This document shows, piece by piece, positions 32,611-44,383 of a DNA stretch of 64,000 bases. The notes beneath the pieces are model-generated. The model saw nothing but the letters and a program-made list of their open reading frames with translations. It was not told where the DNA came from and did no database searches. The position numbers and the translations under genes were made by a program. Source of the stretch: Plantago ovata (taxonomy: Eukaryota; Streptophyta; Magnoliopsida; Lamiales; Plantaginaceae); contig CM051458.1 in assembly GCA_028274465.1 (NCBI GenBank), forward strand, positions 33,182,692-33,246,691. The letters run 5' to 3'. How positions within the stretch are numbered: the stretch's first letter is position 1; the number at the start of each line of letters is the position of its first letter.

Positions 32611-34688
32611 TGATAGTGTATATGTCCTAGAGACAATCTTTATTAAGGGCATATATGTACTATTACACAGGTCAACGTAATATAATATACGTTTGTTGTT
32701 TGACTATTGAGTATCGCTTTCATATTTATATTACACCAGGCATACAGCATGTCATATCTCTATTCCAGTCTGTATTGATATTAAACATGTCCCCTCGGAT
32801 AGATGACCGATCACACAGATAGTGGGAGCTATGTGAGTTATCATCTATCCCAAACTCTCCCTAGTCGAGGTTCATCTCGGATGTAGGGGTCTGAATGAAC
32901 CGGCTGAGACTAGTATGCGTGGAGGTTATACTTCTTAGAGCAAGTGTGAGCCGATACCACGGCTACGGAACGGATTGTTGGACAATCAAGAAACGTTCCC
33001 ATAACTCCGCATAGTTGTTCGCAGGGTGATTACCGAACAATGGAAGTACCCACCGGAAACTCCCATCGATGTATACTCCACACCAAAGTGTTTATGGGAA
33101 CCGAAAAGTTGTCGAAGTGATGCCAGTCGTCCTTTGGACTTACATGACTTTATCATCACATTTGTTGTCCATATCCTTGGTGGATCCGTCGATGTCAGCT
33201 CTGGATAAGCAGTTGACCCAAGACACGATCCAGGATTATGGCTACATACAAATGGGGATGATAAGTGATTCTGTGAAGGATTCATCTCTCATGTGTAGCA
33301 CAGGAGACCACTGCTCATAGTCATTCATAGTTGTGATTGGTAAAACCGCTGGCTAGCGTATCGATATTATTACAATAGTCATAATAGATATTGGATTCAC
33401 CAAGCAACTCACTGACCCGTGGATGTATTATTGGGATAGACACTTCATCGATCCTAGATGCATTCGAGTCAGTCAGATGAAGGGACGTTACCATCGCCGC
33501 GTTGAGCGCAACAGACTTCACAACGAAAGGGTTTGCTTTGAGAAACCTCTCAAATGTCCTCATGTATTAATATTGCAAATGGAACCGTCTAGGAATTCCA
33601 TTTTGCCTAGTCTAGGACTTGTTTAATACAATGAGGCCCTATGGGTCACACTATGTGGTGATTCAGCTTATCCGAATATCCTTGAAGATGGAATCGCAAT
33701 TAATTTAGAATTAATTGTGATTGATGGATTTTAATTGATTTGGAATTAATTATAATAATTTGTGGCTCAATTAATGATTTGGAATTATTAATTGAATTGG
33801 GTGATTAATTGTATTTTATGTAAATACAATTAAAGATGATATTTTAGAAATATAATAGAGGTTTGATTTGAAAGGATATGTTAATTTAGAATTAATATAT
33901 GCACATGGGCAAAATCTACTTGGAGTTTGAATTGCCTTAGAATTATAAGTGGGTCACAAAATCGGGACCCACCTGATCCCCGTGGACGCGCGCGCGCAGC
34001 AGCAGTAGGGGAAGGAGTTCGACTCCTTCCTCTATTAGAAGTAAAGGGATAAGTTAGATTTTCCTGATTGAGTTTTAATTTGATTGGGAATGAATCTAGA
34101 CTTGAATTGGTTTCCTAGTGCGATAAGAATTAGACTCTTATTCCTTTATGAAGTCTAATTGATTATTCTTTAGGCTTCTATTGACTACTATATATAGTAG
34201 ACTATTAGAGAGCTTTTGTGATGGTTGATTTGATGGTTGAACACAGTTGATTCAAGATCATTCTTTCTACCAGTTTTCTTAGAGAAATAAAAGCTCTCCC
34301 CTACCTCCCTCTAGCCACGCGCGTGCCCCCCTCACCGGAGGAAAACTGCCGCCCCATCTTCTTGGCCACACAAAGAATATCCTAGCATTCTTTCCGATAA
34401 GTTGTTCATCCGTGGATACCAAGGTTGAGGTTCAAGGAGCTGGAAACTAACTTTTATAGTCTTGCAGATAATCAAAGTATTGCAGATATCTTCGACTTCG
34501 ACGAAGGAGAAGATTCACCGGACTATTACGAAGACTTGATACATGTGCTTGCTTTTGGAGTATTGTAAGTCTTCTAATTAACGTGTTTAATATATACGCT
34601 ATATACATGATCAATTAACCTGCATGTTAATAAAACCTTTGAAATTCCGCTGCGTACCCTACGGGTAACTCTGACCATATTTTCTACA
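32611..34688 (+). mobile_element. C1 solo LTR (2,078 bp)
   Basis: Starts TGATAGTG and ends TTCTACA, no internal region. It is flanked by ATATA at 32606-32610 and 34689-34693, a target duplication. It aligns with both C1 LTRs, with a deletion near its start. It was left by recombination between the two LTRs of a former complete element. It landed inside the TATA sequence of the NA-G2 LTR. Confidence 0.93.
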
Positions 34689-34693
34689 ATATA

Positions 34694-35077
34694 TATATAG
34701 AGCTGTCGGAAGCTCCGCGGCGCACCGCCCCGTACGCGGCGGTCCGCCGCGCACGGGCAGAACGCGGCCCGTGCGGAATTCCTCCTTTGGATCCTCGAAT
34801 TCGACCCCTTGCACGGTTTTGAGCTCCGAACTTGATCTCTTGGCCTTGAAACTCGTCTCGGTACTCCTTGACACACCACGGGTGATCTCCTTGCACCAAA
34901 ACATCATCGTTTCACCATGAATTACATCCAAAAACGCGATTTCCACCTAAAACCTGAAAAGAACAAAAGAATTGGAAACGTGACACTATTCTAACAAAAT
35001 GCACTAAAATGCATGCAAGAGGATAGCTAAATTGGTGAAAAAAGACTCGAATGATAGTGTAAAAAACACAGTCATCA
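34694..35077 (-). repeat. NA-G2 3' LTR, second part
   Basis: Resumes the LTR with the GC-rich block (34708-34770, shorter than in the right LTR) and ends GTCATCA. Confidence 0.88.
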
Positions 35078-36708
35078 AACTCCCCAAACTGAACCTTTGC
35101 TTGTCCTCAAGCAACTAGCTAGACTCTATGCAACCTACGTGCAACACAAAGAGGAGTCTCATGCCAAACAAGAAGAAATAATCGATTGAATCTACCAAAT
35201 GCTTATGAACAAAGACCATACAAATCATAACATGGAAGTAGGTTGAAGAATGTCTCGATTGAACCTATACATATTCACATATGCGCTTTGTTAAACAAGA
35301 GAGTCTCTCGTAACATTCTCTATCTGGACCTGGTCAGTGACGACACAATGAAACATGTTAGAATACAAATGGTTGCCCCGTGCCTATGAAACCGAGGGCT
35401 TACTACTGTTCACCAAGTTGAGATTTTCCCTCAAGAGAGGTCGAACCAATACTGGCTCTCATCAAACGAAGGAGGGTTCCCTAATAGACAACACTCCCCT
35501 ATTCTACCCAACTCTCAAAGCAATGACTATTCACCACTTCCTGAATGGCAGGACGAGGGTGGTGTAGAACATAAGACACAAAACAAAAGATAGAATATAT
35601 AACTCGATTACGAACTATTACAAAAGCTGAAAAATAATGCAACACTTGCTAAAACTGCTTTTGGCTTGCTTGGACCCTTCTTTTGCTTTTTTTGGGTCTT
35701 ATTATTTTTTTCTTCTTTTTTCTTTTTGTTCTTTTTTTTCTTTTCCAGATTCTGGAATTTTTTTTCTTTTCTTTTTTCTTTTTTTCTTTTTTTTTGTATA
35801 TAGCCAGCAGTAGCACAATGAAAGTACAATGAAAGTAAATAACAACGACACTACAACGACCTCCCCAAACCTATTCGAAAGAATAGGTTTGAGCACAAAC
35901 TCACAAGAAAAAATAAAAACAAACTCAACGTGACTCACAAAGATGAAAAACAAGTCATAATGATAGTAACCCCCTCCCCAAACCTATTCGTTAGAATAAG
36001 TTTCAAACAAAGGATCCACACACCTCACTCTACCTCCTTCCTAGGCATTTAGCAATCTCAATAAGCAAGGTGAAGACTTGTTGCCTCTTACGTACATAAT
36101 TACACGGGAATACAACCAAAGATTCTAACATGCAATATTTTATAAGGCCTTCGCGAACCGCAGTAGAGAAAACACCACATAGTAATGTCGAGACTACCAA
36201 GTTTAACTAGTGCACATACAAATATGACAAGCCAAGCGAGACAAACCTCAAACTATTCCATAAAGATGCAATGCATGGGCAATGGTCATAAACACTTAGT
36301 CTATACAATAAAAAATTTCAAAAAATTTGGCAATAAACTCCACACAAAAATCATGCAAAACTATACTAAGGATGAATGCAAACTAAATCTAGGAAAGCAA
36401 TAAACGTGCAATGTAACAACTAAATCCTAGGAAAGCAATAAACGTGCAATGCAAAGGTACAAGATACAATACTCGACGACATAAGTCATACAATACTAAC
36501 ATCATAGTTCACACAACACCCCCCCCCCACATGAAGCTCAAGCTGGTCCCCAGCAAAAGAGAATGAGGAATACAAAGTGATACTAGATGTTACCGAATGT
36601 GTGGCCTCGGTCGGCTGAGTATACCAGAATGGACATGTGAAAAGACTAGTAATCCGGGTCATAATCCTCGTAATAGTCATTCCACATGTCAGAGAGAAGA
36701 TCCTGGGA
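35078..36708 (-). other. NA-G2 3' untranslated region
   Basis: Polypurine tract (35078-35095), pyrimidine-rich plus-strand tract (35655-35798), hairpins AAACCTATTC/GAAA/GAATAGGTTT (35867-35890) and a decayed copy (35980-36003). A short tandem repeat (GGAAAGCAATAAACGTGCAA) lies at 36391-36452. No gene. Confidence 0.7.
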
Positions 36709-37973
36709 CTACTGTAGGGTCTCCTGTTGTCGGTCCAAGAGCTGCTGCTGCTGCAATATGAGCTGCCTATCGTTCTGGCGATGCTCCTCCGCGAGCTCCC
36801 AATCACTGTTGCGCTGGGCAACATATCCATCAAGTGTATGTTGCAAACCTTGGACAGTGGAGGTCAGGTTTGCAACATTGGCATCGAACCCACGAAATCT
36901 GTCATCTAGGTAGGTCCGGAGCTCAGAAAAATAAAACCCACGGGAACCACGTATGGCCCGAGGTGGCTGCTGTGACCCACTAGGAGCGGCGGTGTCTGGA
37001 ATAGGGTCCGGAATACGGTCCTGATCATCTGTCTCCATGTCATCCTCATCACTCGGTGAGGAAGGCGGTGGTGAGTCATCGGCGGCAGCAGCTGAAGGTA
37101 CGGTCTGTCGGAACCTATGCTCCTGCTCGGTGATAGATGTTGGGGTCAAGGTCGAGACGACTGAGCCGGTCTCGTCAATACCCTCTACCCCGTGGTATCT
37201 GCAGTAGGCGGTGATCAAGCAGGGAAAGACAAAGGGCTTCCGCTTTTTGTCCCAATGCCTCTCATACTCCTCATAGATGATGGTGGCGATGTCTATGTTA
37301 TGCTGACCCAAAAGACAGTAGATAAGCTCCGCATACCATGGCTGAATCGAAGTGTCATTGGATCGAGGAATGAGATTGGCTATGATGAATTTCATAGCAG
37401 TCCTAGCCTCAAGGTTGAGGTCCTTTCTGTTCAGTCGCTCCGGTCTGTTGCCATATGGTACACATAGTCCCGGTTTCAAATCACCTGTGTAACACTATCA
37501 TCAATCACCCGGCTAGCCCTTGAGTACCTGTAGGCATGTGCGCTCCCAGTGAACTCCCGTTCCCCCAAATGGATGAAATCTAATATCGCCTGCGGGTTCC
37601 ACGACACTAGTGTGCCCCATACCGGAATACCCCCCATGTCCCTGCGGTCGGTGTATCCCACATAGAATTCTTGGAGGAGCGATACATCATACCCTTGGAA
37701 ACGGTTAGAAGTGTACCATTTCCAGTTCCTACGTCCTTCCAAGCTGTAGAGCATCCGGCACGCCGGTGTGTTAGCATGGCTTGCTGGGATTTGGATCTTT
37801 CGGTCTCGGACTATGGATCGGGGCTTAGATGAGGCAGCTTCCTCCTCAAGGCCCAGCTTAATAGAGAGCGCATGGAGCGATGGTTCATAGGCTCCACTAG
37901 CTCGGGAGCTCGAGGCTGCTCCCTTGCCCTTCTTGCTCTTAGACGAGCCTGCTTTCTTCTTGTCTCAAACCAT
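36709..37973 (-). pseudogene. NA-G2 second gene, plant transposon-protein-like
   Basis: ATG at 37973-37971, five bases after a splice acceptor. The third codon is TGA, then the frame is open: a Lys/Ser-rich start (SKSKKGKGAASSS), LLQEFYVGYTDRRDMGG, IPVWGTLVSWNPQAILDFIHL. It reaches TGA near 37476; a one-base shift continues it (LKPGLCVPYGNRPERLNRKDL, FIIANLIPRSNDTSIQPW, AELIYCLLGQHNIDIATII, FPCLITAYCRYHG). Then come an acidic Pro/Asp linker and a Gln-rich coiled coil ending RQQETLQ. EFY, I-P-W-x-G, N-L-I-P, and FPxLI spacing match what I know of the 'putative plant transposon protein' domain (PF20167). Molecular function unknown; two lesions. Confidence 0.6.
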
Positions 37974-37978
37974 TGTGC

Positions 37979-38523
37979 CTTAAACGCAGCAATCAGTACC
38001 TTGTACTCAACAAAAGACGATATGCTATGCAAATGCAAGTGTGTGCAATCAAACGAGTGTCAACTTCGACCAACTCTACTCCCTTACCCCATGTTCTAGT
38101 CTAGCTACCTATGCTAAGAACAATCATGCAATTCATCACAATCATGTACTATATCATAATCAAAGCTCATGCTAGACAACAAATAACCTCAATTCATAAG
38201 GCAACATGCATACCATAGTATCAAAAATCGCAAAAAATCTCACAATCTACCCAATCAAGTGTTCTACCCAATAGTCTATAGTGATCATATCAAATTGCTG
38301 GTATTTAAATTGGCATGAATGAATCAAAACAATGCAATCAAGACTTAGATATCCTAATTGAGCAAAAGCCCCAAGTCAACCATTCCAACGAAATTGAGCA
38401 TGCAATTGATAGAGAAATCATGTAATAATCACACAAACAAGTAACCCATACATCATATAAGCTTAATTGAAGCACAAATCAAGAAACCCCCAATTTCGAA
38501 AATTAGGCTTCTTGAGGGGTTAC
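37979..38523 (-). other. Intron before the second gene of NA-G2
   Basis: Donor CTGAG/GTAACC (38523-38522) and acceptor TTTAAG ending at 37979, 545 bp. Position and size match the NA-G1 intron. The frame with its ATG starts directly after the acceptor. Confidence 0.6.
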
Positions 38524-39218
38524 CTCAGAATCTGGAAATCGGATGAGGTATGAAGAAATTTGTTCGGATGAAGATGAAGTGTTGGGCTTCGATTTAAGCT
38601 AAAGAGCACAAAATTTGGTGGAGAATTGGTTGAGTTATGGATGAGTGAAGATTTTTGAAGAATTTTTTATTTTTGGGAGTGAAAGGAGAAGAAGGAGGAA
38701 GAATGAGGGAGAAAGAGAAAAAACTCGCTTTTTGAATCGTCAGGTGCTGTGGGGCGGACCGCCCCGGGTGTGGGGCGGTGCGCCCCACAGCTCCAGAGAG
38801 CCACGAATCTCTGGAACTGGGGGCGGACCGCCCCCCGTGTGTGGCGGTGCGCCCCGCAGCTCCAGAGAGTTGCGGTTCTCTGGAGCTGGGGGGCGGACCG
38901 CCCCCCATGTGGGACGGTGCGCCCCACAGCTCCAGAGAGCCAAGTGGGGGGCGGACTGCCCCCATGTGGGCGGTGCGCCTCCCACTTGCAGAGGCTGGGG
39001 GCTGAATTTTTCGGCCCCTCGCACAAAATTTTCACTCCAAAACATTTTCCTCACTTAAACACATACAATGAGCACAAAACAAAACACAAACCACAAAAAG
39101 TATAAAAAGACAAGTGTTTGATGTATGTATACAATGCAAGAAAGCAATAAAAACTCCGGGTTGCCTCCCGGATAGCGCCATTGTTTATAAAGTCTCTTAC
39201 TCGACTTCTTCTCGCTCT
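38524..39218 (-). promoter_or_regulatory. NA-G2 intergenic region with GC-palindrome array
   Basis: 38751-38990 holds repeated palindromes. GGGGCGG/A/CCGCCCC at 38751-38765 recurs, alternating with GGGGCGG/T/GCGCCCC-type copies and CAGCTCCAGAGAG spacers. The remaining sequence to 38524 looks like a 5' leader exon. Overlapping ORFs on both strands here follow from the GC-rich repeat and are not genes. Confidence 0.5.
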
Positions 39219-41375
39219 TTAGTTCTTGTCCTTACGGGTACTAGACTTCCCCTTCATTGATCTCTTCCTCATACCTAGTACCTGAGAATGAGAGATAACA
39301 TACGCAGCAGGACTAAAACAGTTAATAGTATGAGAAACATTAAAGCGAGGACTAGGATCAGATATGGCTTGCAACACATGTTCGCCCCAAGAATGCTCGA
39401 TGGTGCAAGTTCTCCTGTAGATGTCGATTACGGAGTGTAATTTGGTTAAGAATGTTCGCCCCAAGAGAACAACATCATTAATCCCAGGCGTAGACGCCGG
39501 CATCACAACGAAATTGGTATAGACAGAAGCTTCACCAATCTTGACCAATACATTCTTCACAATGCCCTCTGGTCGTACAAATGATCCATCCGCTAGTTGC
39601 ACAATGGCTTTGTGCTTCTCAAGCTCTCCTAGGCCACTTTTCTCAAACACATTCATGGGGAGCACATTAGAGTATGACCCCGTATCTAGTGTAGCCCGGA
39701 CATCATCGAGACTACCAACCCCGATCTTAACATCGAAGCTGTTTGGAATCGGCTCAGGATCCTCTTGCTCGTCATCACTCACATCAAAACCGAGGCCCTT
39801 ATCTTCCTCCTTAGCGAGTGGAGGCTCACCGTTTTCGCGACACTTGCACGCTCCAACCTTCCTAATAGTAACCTCCACAGGGAGATCTCCCACCAAAGTG
39901 ATGGGCATCGACTTCTCAGTATTGCTAGGCAACTTCCCCTGCTCCCTACTCGCCCCTCGGTCTATTAGCTCTTGTAGTTTTTGATGAGCAAGCCTAGTAC
40001 TTGCCTCCAATTGATCGAGCCGACTCCTCGTCTTCTCCGAATATTCCTCAAACCTCTTCATAAACCCCTGAGTATTATCAACCATCTTCTGCAAAGTGTC
40101 CAAGAGAGCAGCTGATTTGGACTTTGGTGCTTCGGTCCTAGGCGGAGGGTTCTCACAATGATCATTACCGTAGTTGAGATTACTACGGTCTTGGTTGGGT
40201 CCATAGGTCTGGTTTTGAGGTGCATACCCTTGGTTGCTTCGGAACCCTTTCTTCCAATATCCACCTCGAGGATTCCTACCATCTTGCCCATAGCTAGCTT
40301 CGCCCAGTTCAGCAACAAACACCTCTTCTTCTCCTGCTTCCACCCAATAAACCCCTTCATTGGCCAAATCGGACCTACACATATGAGCCCCATGCCCATA
40401 GTTCTTGCACACCCTACAAACTTCATTGGAAAGAGGCTGCCCCATCGAGCTCTTAAGAGTCTGCCTCATCTCATGGGCAAAGCCATCAAACCTATCCCCA
40501 CTCACACCGTTCAACTGCACCTCGGGTTTCGTTGGAGCTTCAACTACACGCCTCATGTTCATACCCCTAGGGTCCTTGAACTGAGATCCCTTTGCGAGCC
40601 TTTCGAAACACGCCCACACATCTTCGGCGGTTTCCTCCCAGATATTTCCTCGGCATTGGAAATCCACAACCTGTTGGCTCTCATATGTGAGCCCATTGTA
40701 GAAGTGTTGGACAAGGTCGAGAGTTCCATCCCATGGTGTGCGCACTTGTTCATGAGGTCCTTGTACCTCTCGAGAGCAGTATAGATGGTTTCATCGTAGT
40801 CTTGCCTGAAACCACTGATTTGCGCCTTCAGCGCGGTAGTAAGAGTATGGGGAAAATACTTCTCCATAAAAGCTGAAAACACCTTAGCCCAGGTGTCAAG
40901 TGATCCGGCTTCCAGAGCCTAACCATGCCTTTGCCTTATCTCCAAGACCCATAGCAAAGACCTTCATCCTTAGCTCATCATCCGTAATCCCAGCTCCAGG
41001 CCTTTGAAGATTGTTGATGAAATCCCCAATATCATTCAGGTACCCCATAACATCCTCCCTTGGCAAACCATAGAACCTCGGGAGTTGCTGGAACATGTGA
41101 TTCTTGATCTCTAAAGCACGAGTTGCAGCAGAGAGAACAACAGCCGGACCCCTCATCCGTTCTTGGTTGGGTTGAACCCATGATTTCAAGAGTTTGCGAG
41201 ACATCACAAAACCTTCCTAAGAATCCGGTTGCTTAAAAATCTCCTGCAGAAAATCAGAGAAATCTTCCTCCACTACCTCAACTCTAGCACTCACTCGCTT
41301 CCTTTGCTGATATACCCTATCAATCTCCGCAATAGTTTCAACAAGAGGAATACCACTAGATCTCGTGCTCCGCAT
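39219..41375 (-). pseudogene. NA-G2 Gag-protease fusion
   Basis: ATG at 41375 (MRSTRSSGIPLVE). A TAG near 41217 and frame changes near 40890 and 40745 break the N-terminal half (FQQLPRFYGL, KYFPHTLTT). From 40745 a single frame of about 500 residues holds VQHFYNGLT, the CCHC knuckle CRVCKNYGHGAHMC, a coiled coil, then the protease (ATLDTGSYSNVLPMNVFEKS, VQLADGSFVRPEG, VVLLGRTFL). Gag and protease are in one frame here, the likely ancestral state for both NA-G elements. It ends at a stop at 39219 with no RT behind it. Confidence 0.88.
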
Positions 41376-41486
41376 AAACTACCTGAAACGAATCAAGTGA
41401 GTATCAAAGGGAAACAAACTTAAACTACTAAATTCTGGAAATTGAATGTTGAAAATAAACAAGCTAAAGAGTAAAAAGGAGTTATA

Positions 41487-41505
41487 GTCCCCGACAACGG
41501 CGCCA
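41487..41505 (-). promoter_or_regulatory. NA-G2 primer-binding site
   Basis: Minus strand TGGCGCCGTTGTCGGGGAC, identical to NA-G1. Confidence 0.85.
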
Positions 41506-41508
41506 ATT

Positions 41509-42804
41509 TGATGAACGAGATTGTCAGACTCGAACAATCAAATAAATTTGTTTTAAGCCAAAGGGAAACTCGCAACTACACAAAACACGTAGTGCAGAGG
41601 TAAGATGACCTCGAGTGTCGGTCTCTAGGGACTAAACTAGCTTTAACTAAATAACTATATATAATTTCAGAAAACAAATTTATCTCTAACTTAACTTAAC
41701 AAGATATGAAGAAAGCTGGTGATAGTATGCTCGTTCTAAGCATCAAGTTCTAGTTATGCATGAAAGTGCAACGCGTACTGTCTTAAAAGTAATTTGATTT
41801 ACAAGCACCAAAGACAGGTTTGCAGACGTGTATTTTAAAAGCTTCCTATCTATACTAATACTTAGTTCAAGCAGTACTTGCAAATTATATATAATCGAAT
41901 TGATGATCTTGAATTGTCCTAGTGTTTCTAACACCTTTCTACGAAGATATATGGTTTAGTCGGATCAAAGAATCGAATTAAGATAATTAAACAAGAAAAG
42001 ACTAAGAAACTCAATCATGCATAATACGAACCCTAGCTACGAATTCACATACTATCACCAACTAGATGCTTAGCTACTCATATCAATAACACAATAAACA
42101 ATCATAATTGAAGCAATAATAAAAGAAAACATGTTTAATTGAAAGATAAACAGCAGAATTGTGAGATACAAGGTTACCACCAAAGGTTGTCAATCTACGG
42201 TGAATGGCTAAAACTCACAAAGATCTAGCAAGGTGAGATTAAACGGTGTCCAAATCTCTCCTCTAGCTCCAAATCGCTAAGTTACAAAGATTCTAAGATA
42301 AAATATCCCCAGAACAAGCTCTAGGGTTTATGTCTGAAATAATATGAAAAGTGATATGAAAATTCGCAGATTTGGGGATATATATATAGAGCTGTCGGAA
42401 GCTCCGCGGCGCACCGCCCCGTACGCGGCGGTGCGCCCCCCACGCGGCGGTCCGCCGTGCACGCGGCAGTGCGCCCCGCACGGGCAGAACGCGGCCCGTG
42501 CGGAATTCCTCCTTTGGATCCTCGAATTCGGCCCCTTGCATGGTTTTGAGCTCCGAACTTGATCTCTTGGCCTTGAAACTCATCTCGATACTCCTTGACA
42601 CACCACAGGTGATCTCGATGCACCAAAACATCATCGTTTCACCATGAATTACATTCAAAAACGCGATTTCCACCTAAAACCTGAAAAGAACAAAAGAAAT
42701 GGAAACGTGACACTATTCTAACAAAATGCACTAAAATGCATGCAAGAGGATAGCTAAATTGGTGAAAAAAGACTCGAATGATAGTGTAAAAAACACTGTT
42801 ATCA
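41509..42804 (-). repeat. NA-G2 5' LTR
   Basis: 1,296 bp. TATA-like TATATATATAG near 42378-42390 and a GC-rich block at 42400-42500 that is longer than in the left LTR. Confidence 0.92.
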
Positions 42805-43769
42805 CATCTTAAGGTACAAAGCCTTAGAATTTGAAATTCAATTCAAACGGCTCCCTTGAGACACTATAAATAAAGGTTATCAGGCAAGAGTAGAAAGTGT
42901 GTCAACAACGTGATCAAACTCTCACTTGTGCTTTAAACACTCAAATCCTTCTCTACTCTTTACTGCCTATTGATCCGTTCCAAGACTTAAGCTTGAAACA
43001 AAAGCTACTTGTGAAGAAGTAGAACATTCACGGCTAAGAAATTAGTTAAGTGTTCTTTCTTTCGAACAAGAAGTCTTGACACCAGAAACAATCAAACTTG
43101 CTTACTGCAAAGTATTACAAGTTGTGTTTCTTTAGATAACTTGTTATAGCTGAAAAGTTATATTCAAGTCATCTCTTCCCAAACCTCTCTAACTGATAAA
43201 CACCCTTTTCAGGCGTGAAATTCAGGGGGAATTAATCAAGCATAGTGTTGCTGATTATAAGTCCCAAGTTTGGTGGAGAACAAGGTTACAATTTTCTAGT
43301 TTAGGTTGGAAACGAAGAAAGTGTGCTTTGGTTTCTAAGAATCATTAGTGATAGGATTTGTAAGGAACCTCACATCTTATCATAGTGGATTCAGTCCTAG
43401 AAAGGACAAAGCGGATTAGTTGAGAGATTAAGCCACTCTCAGATACCACTATTAAAGTGTTTGTGCGATTTACTTTACTGCACTTAGTTTTGAGCAAGTT
43501 ACATTTCTCGTACGCTGTCACTCTGCTCACTTGCTGAAACTAGCTCCTTGAAAAGCACTTATTGTAAAAGACTTCCGCACTCTGTTTTTAATTACCAGCA
43601 AACTCATTACTGAAAAGTAATAAGTATTTGCTGAGAAAGTTAAGTACCAGCAAACTCATTATTGAAAAGTAATAAGCACTTGCTGAGAAAGTTTTAAACG
43701 ACGAAAAGTTTGAAAAGACTATTCACCCCCCCCCCCCCAGTCTTTTCTTGTTGTTTAAAGGGACCAACA

Positions 43770-44383
43770 TCCTCCAATTAAGGAGTGAGTAAATCCATTA
43801 TGTCACAAACGTTCTCGTCTACGCATAATCAGATAAGCTCAGAAAACAGGGCTGGAGACACACGGTGATGAACACTCCATGTAGACTTTAAGGTTACCAT
43901 AACTGTGCGCATTAGTTCGTTCATGTGATAACCAGTTACGATCTGTCACTTCATGATCATCGGTGACGATACTTACTTGAACTTACTCAACTAACCAAAC
44001 TTAACGGCAATTGTAGTGAGTTGTTCGCTTCTCGGCGTGTCCAGGTTTCATATTATTTCCCGAACCATATGAAGTGGTTTATATATGATCTCGCTCGATC
44101 AGGCAGCCTGGATAAGCCAACCCCCCATAGGTGATAGCCATCACCGAGGTATAGAATTCCAACAAAGCAAATTTAGATCCTCATGTCCCAATCCTAAAGA
44201 CATGATCATTGCTGACCACTTCTACATACAACTACCATGTAAAGTCTTATCCTACTGTATACAATCACACATGTATACCAGACTTATGGTTACCAAGATG
44301 TATGTCCGGATTTACAGATAATTGTTTAAGTACTTGTAACACTGAAGAATGTAAACAAGGCAAGCAAGGAATTCTTAATTACT
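43770..44383 (-). mobile_element. Fragment resembling a copia LTR, reverse orientation
   Basis: No gene. Style (TGTATACAATCACACATGTATA, GGTTACCATAACTGTGCGC) recalls plant copia LTR U3 sequence, probably read on the minus strand. Both ends are cut by C2 LTRs, so it looks like the older DNA into which C2 elements inserted. Identification is tentative. Confidence 0.35.

Larger units (their letters stand above)
31736..42804 (-). mobile_element. NA-G2: second gag-protease gypsy element without RT or integrase
   Basis: Left LTR 31736-32610 plus 34694-35077 (interrupted by a C1 solo LTR), right LTR 41509-42804. Duplication CATCT at 31731-31735 and 42805-42809. Primer site 41487-41505 (minus), polypurine tract 35078-35095. 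Same gene order as NA-G1: gag-protease fused, GC palindromes, intron, second gene, conserved 3' region. No RT, RNase H or integrase. Total without the nested solo LTR about 9.0 kb. Confidence 0.9.
31178..43769 (+). mobile_element. C2 LTR, second copy, split by NA-G2
   Basis: LTR parts 31178-31735 and 42810-43769 make one copy of about 1,518 bp (TGTTAGGAAAC to GACCAACA). The 5-bp sequence CATCT is duplicated at the split. TATA box at 42865-42872, 13-C run at 43726-43738. Confidence 0.9.

Noticed and set aside
38594-39105. Several overlapping ORFs of 75-137 codons on both strands
   Set aside because: They come from the GC-palindrome array, which lacks stops in many frames; low-complexity Gly/Pro/Arg products.
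43770-44383. Host gene fragment with short ORFs
   Set aside because: No coding signal on either strand; style resembles a copia LTR.
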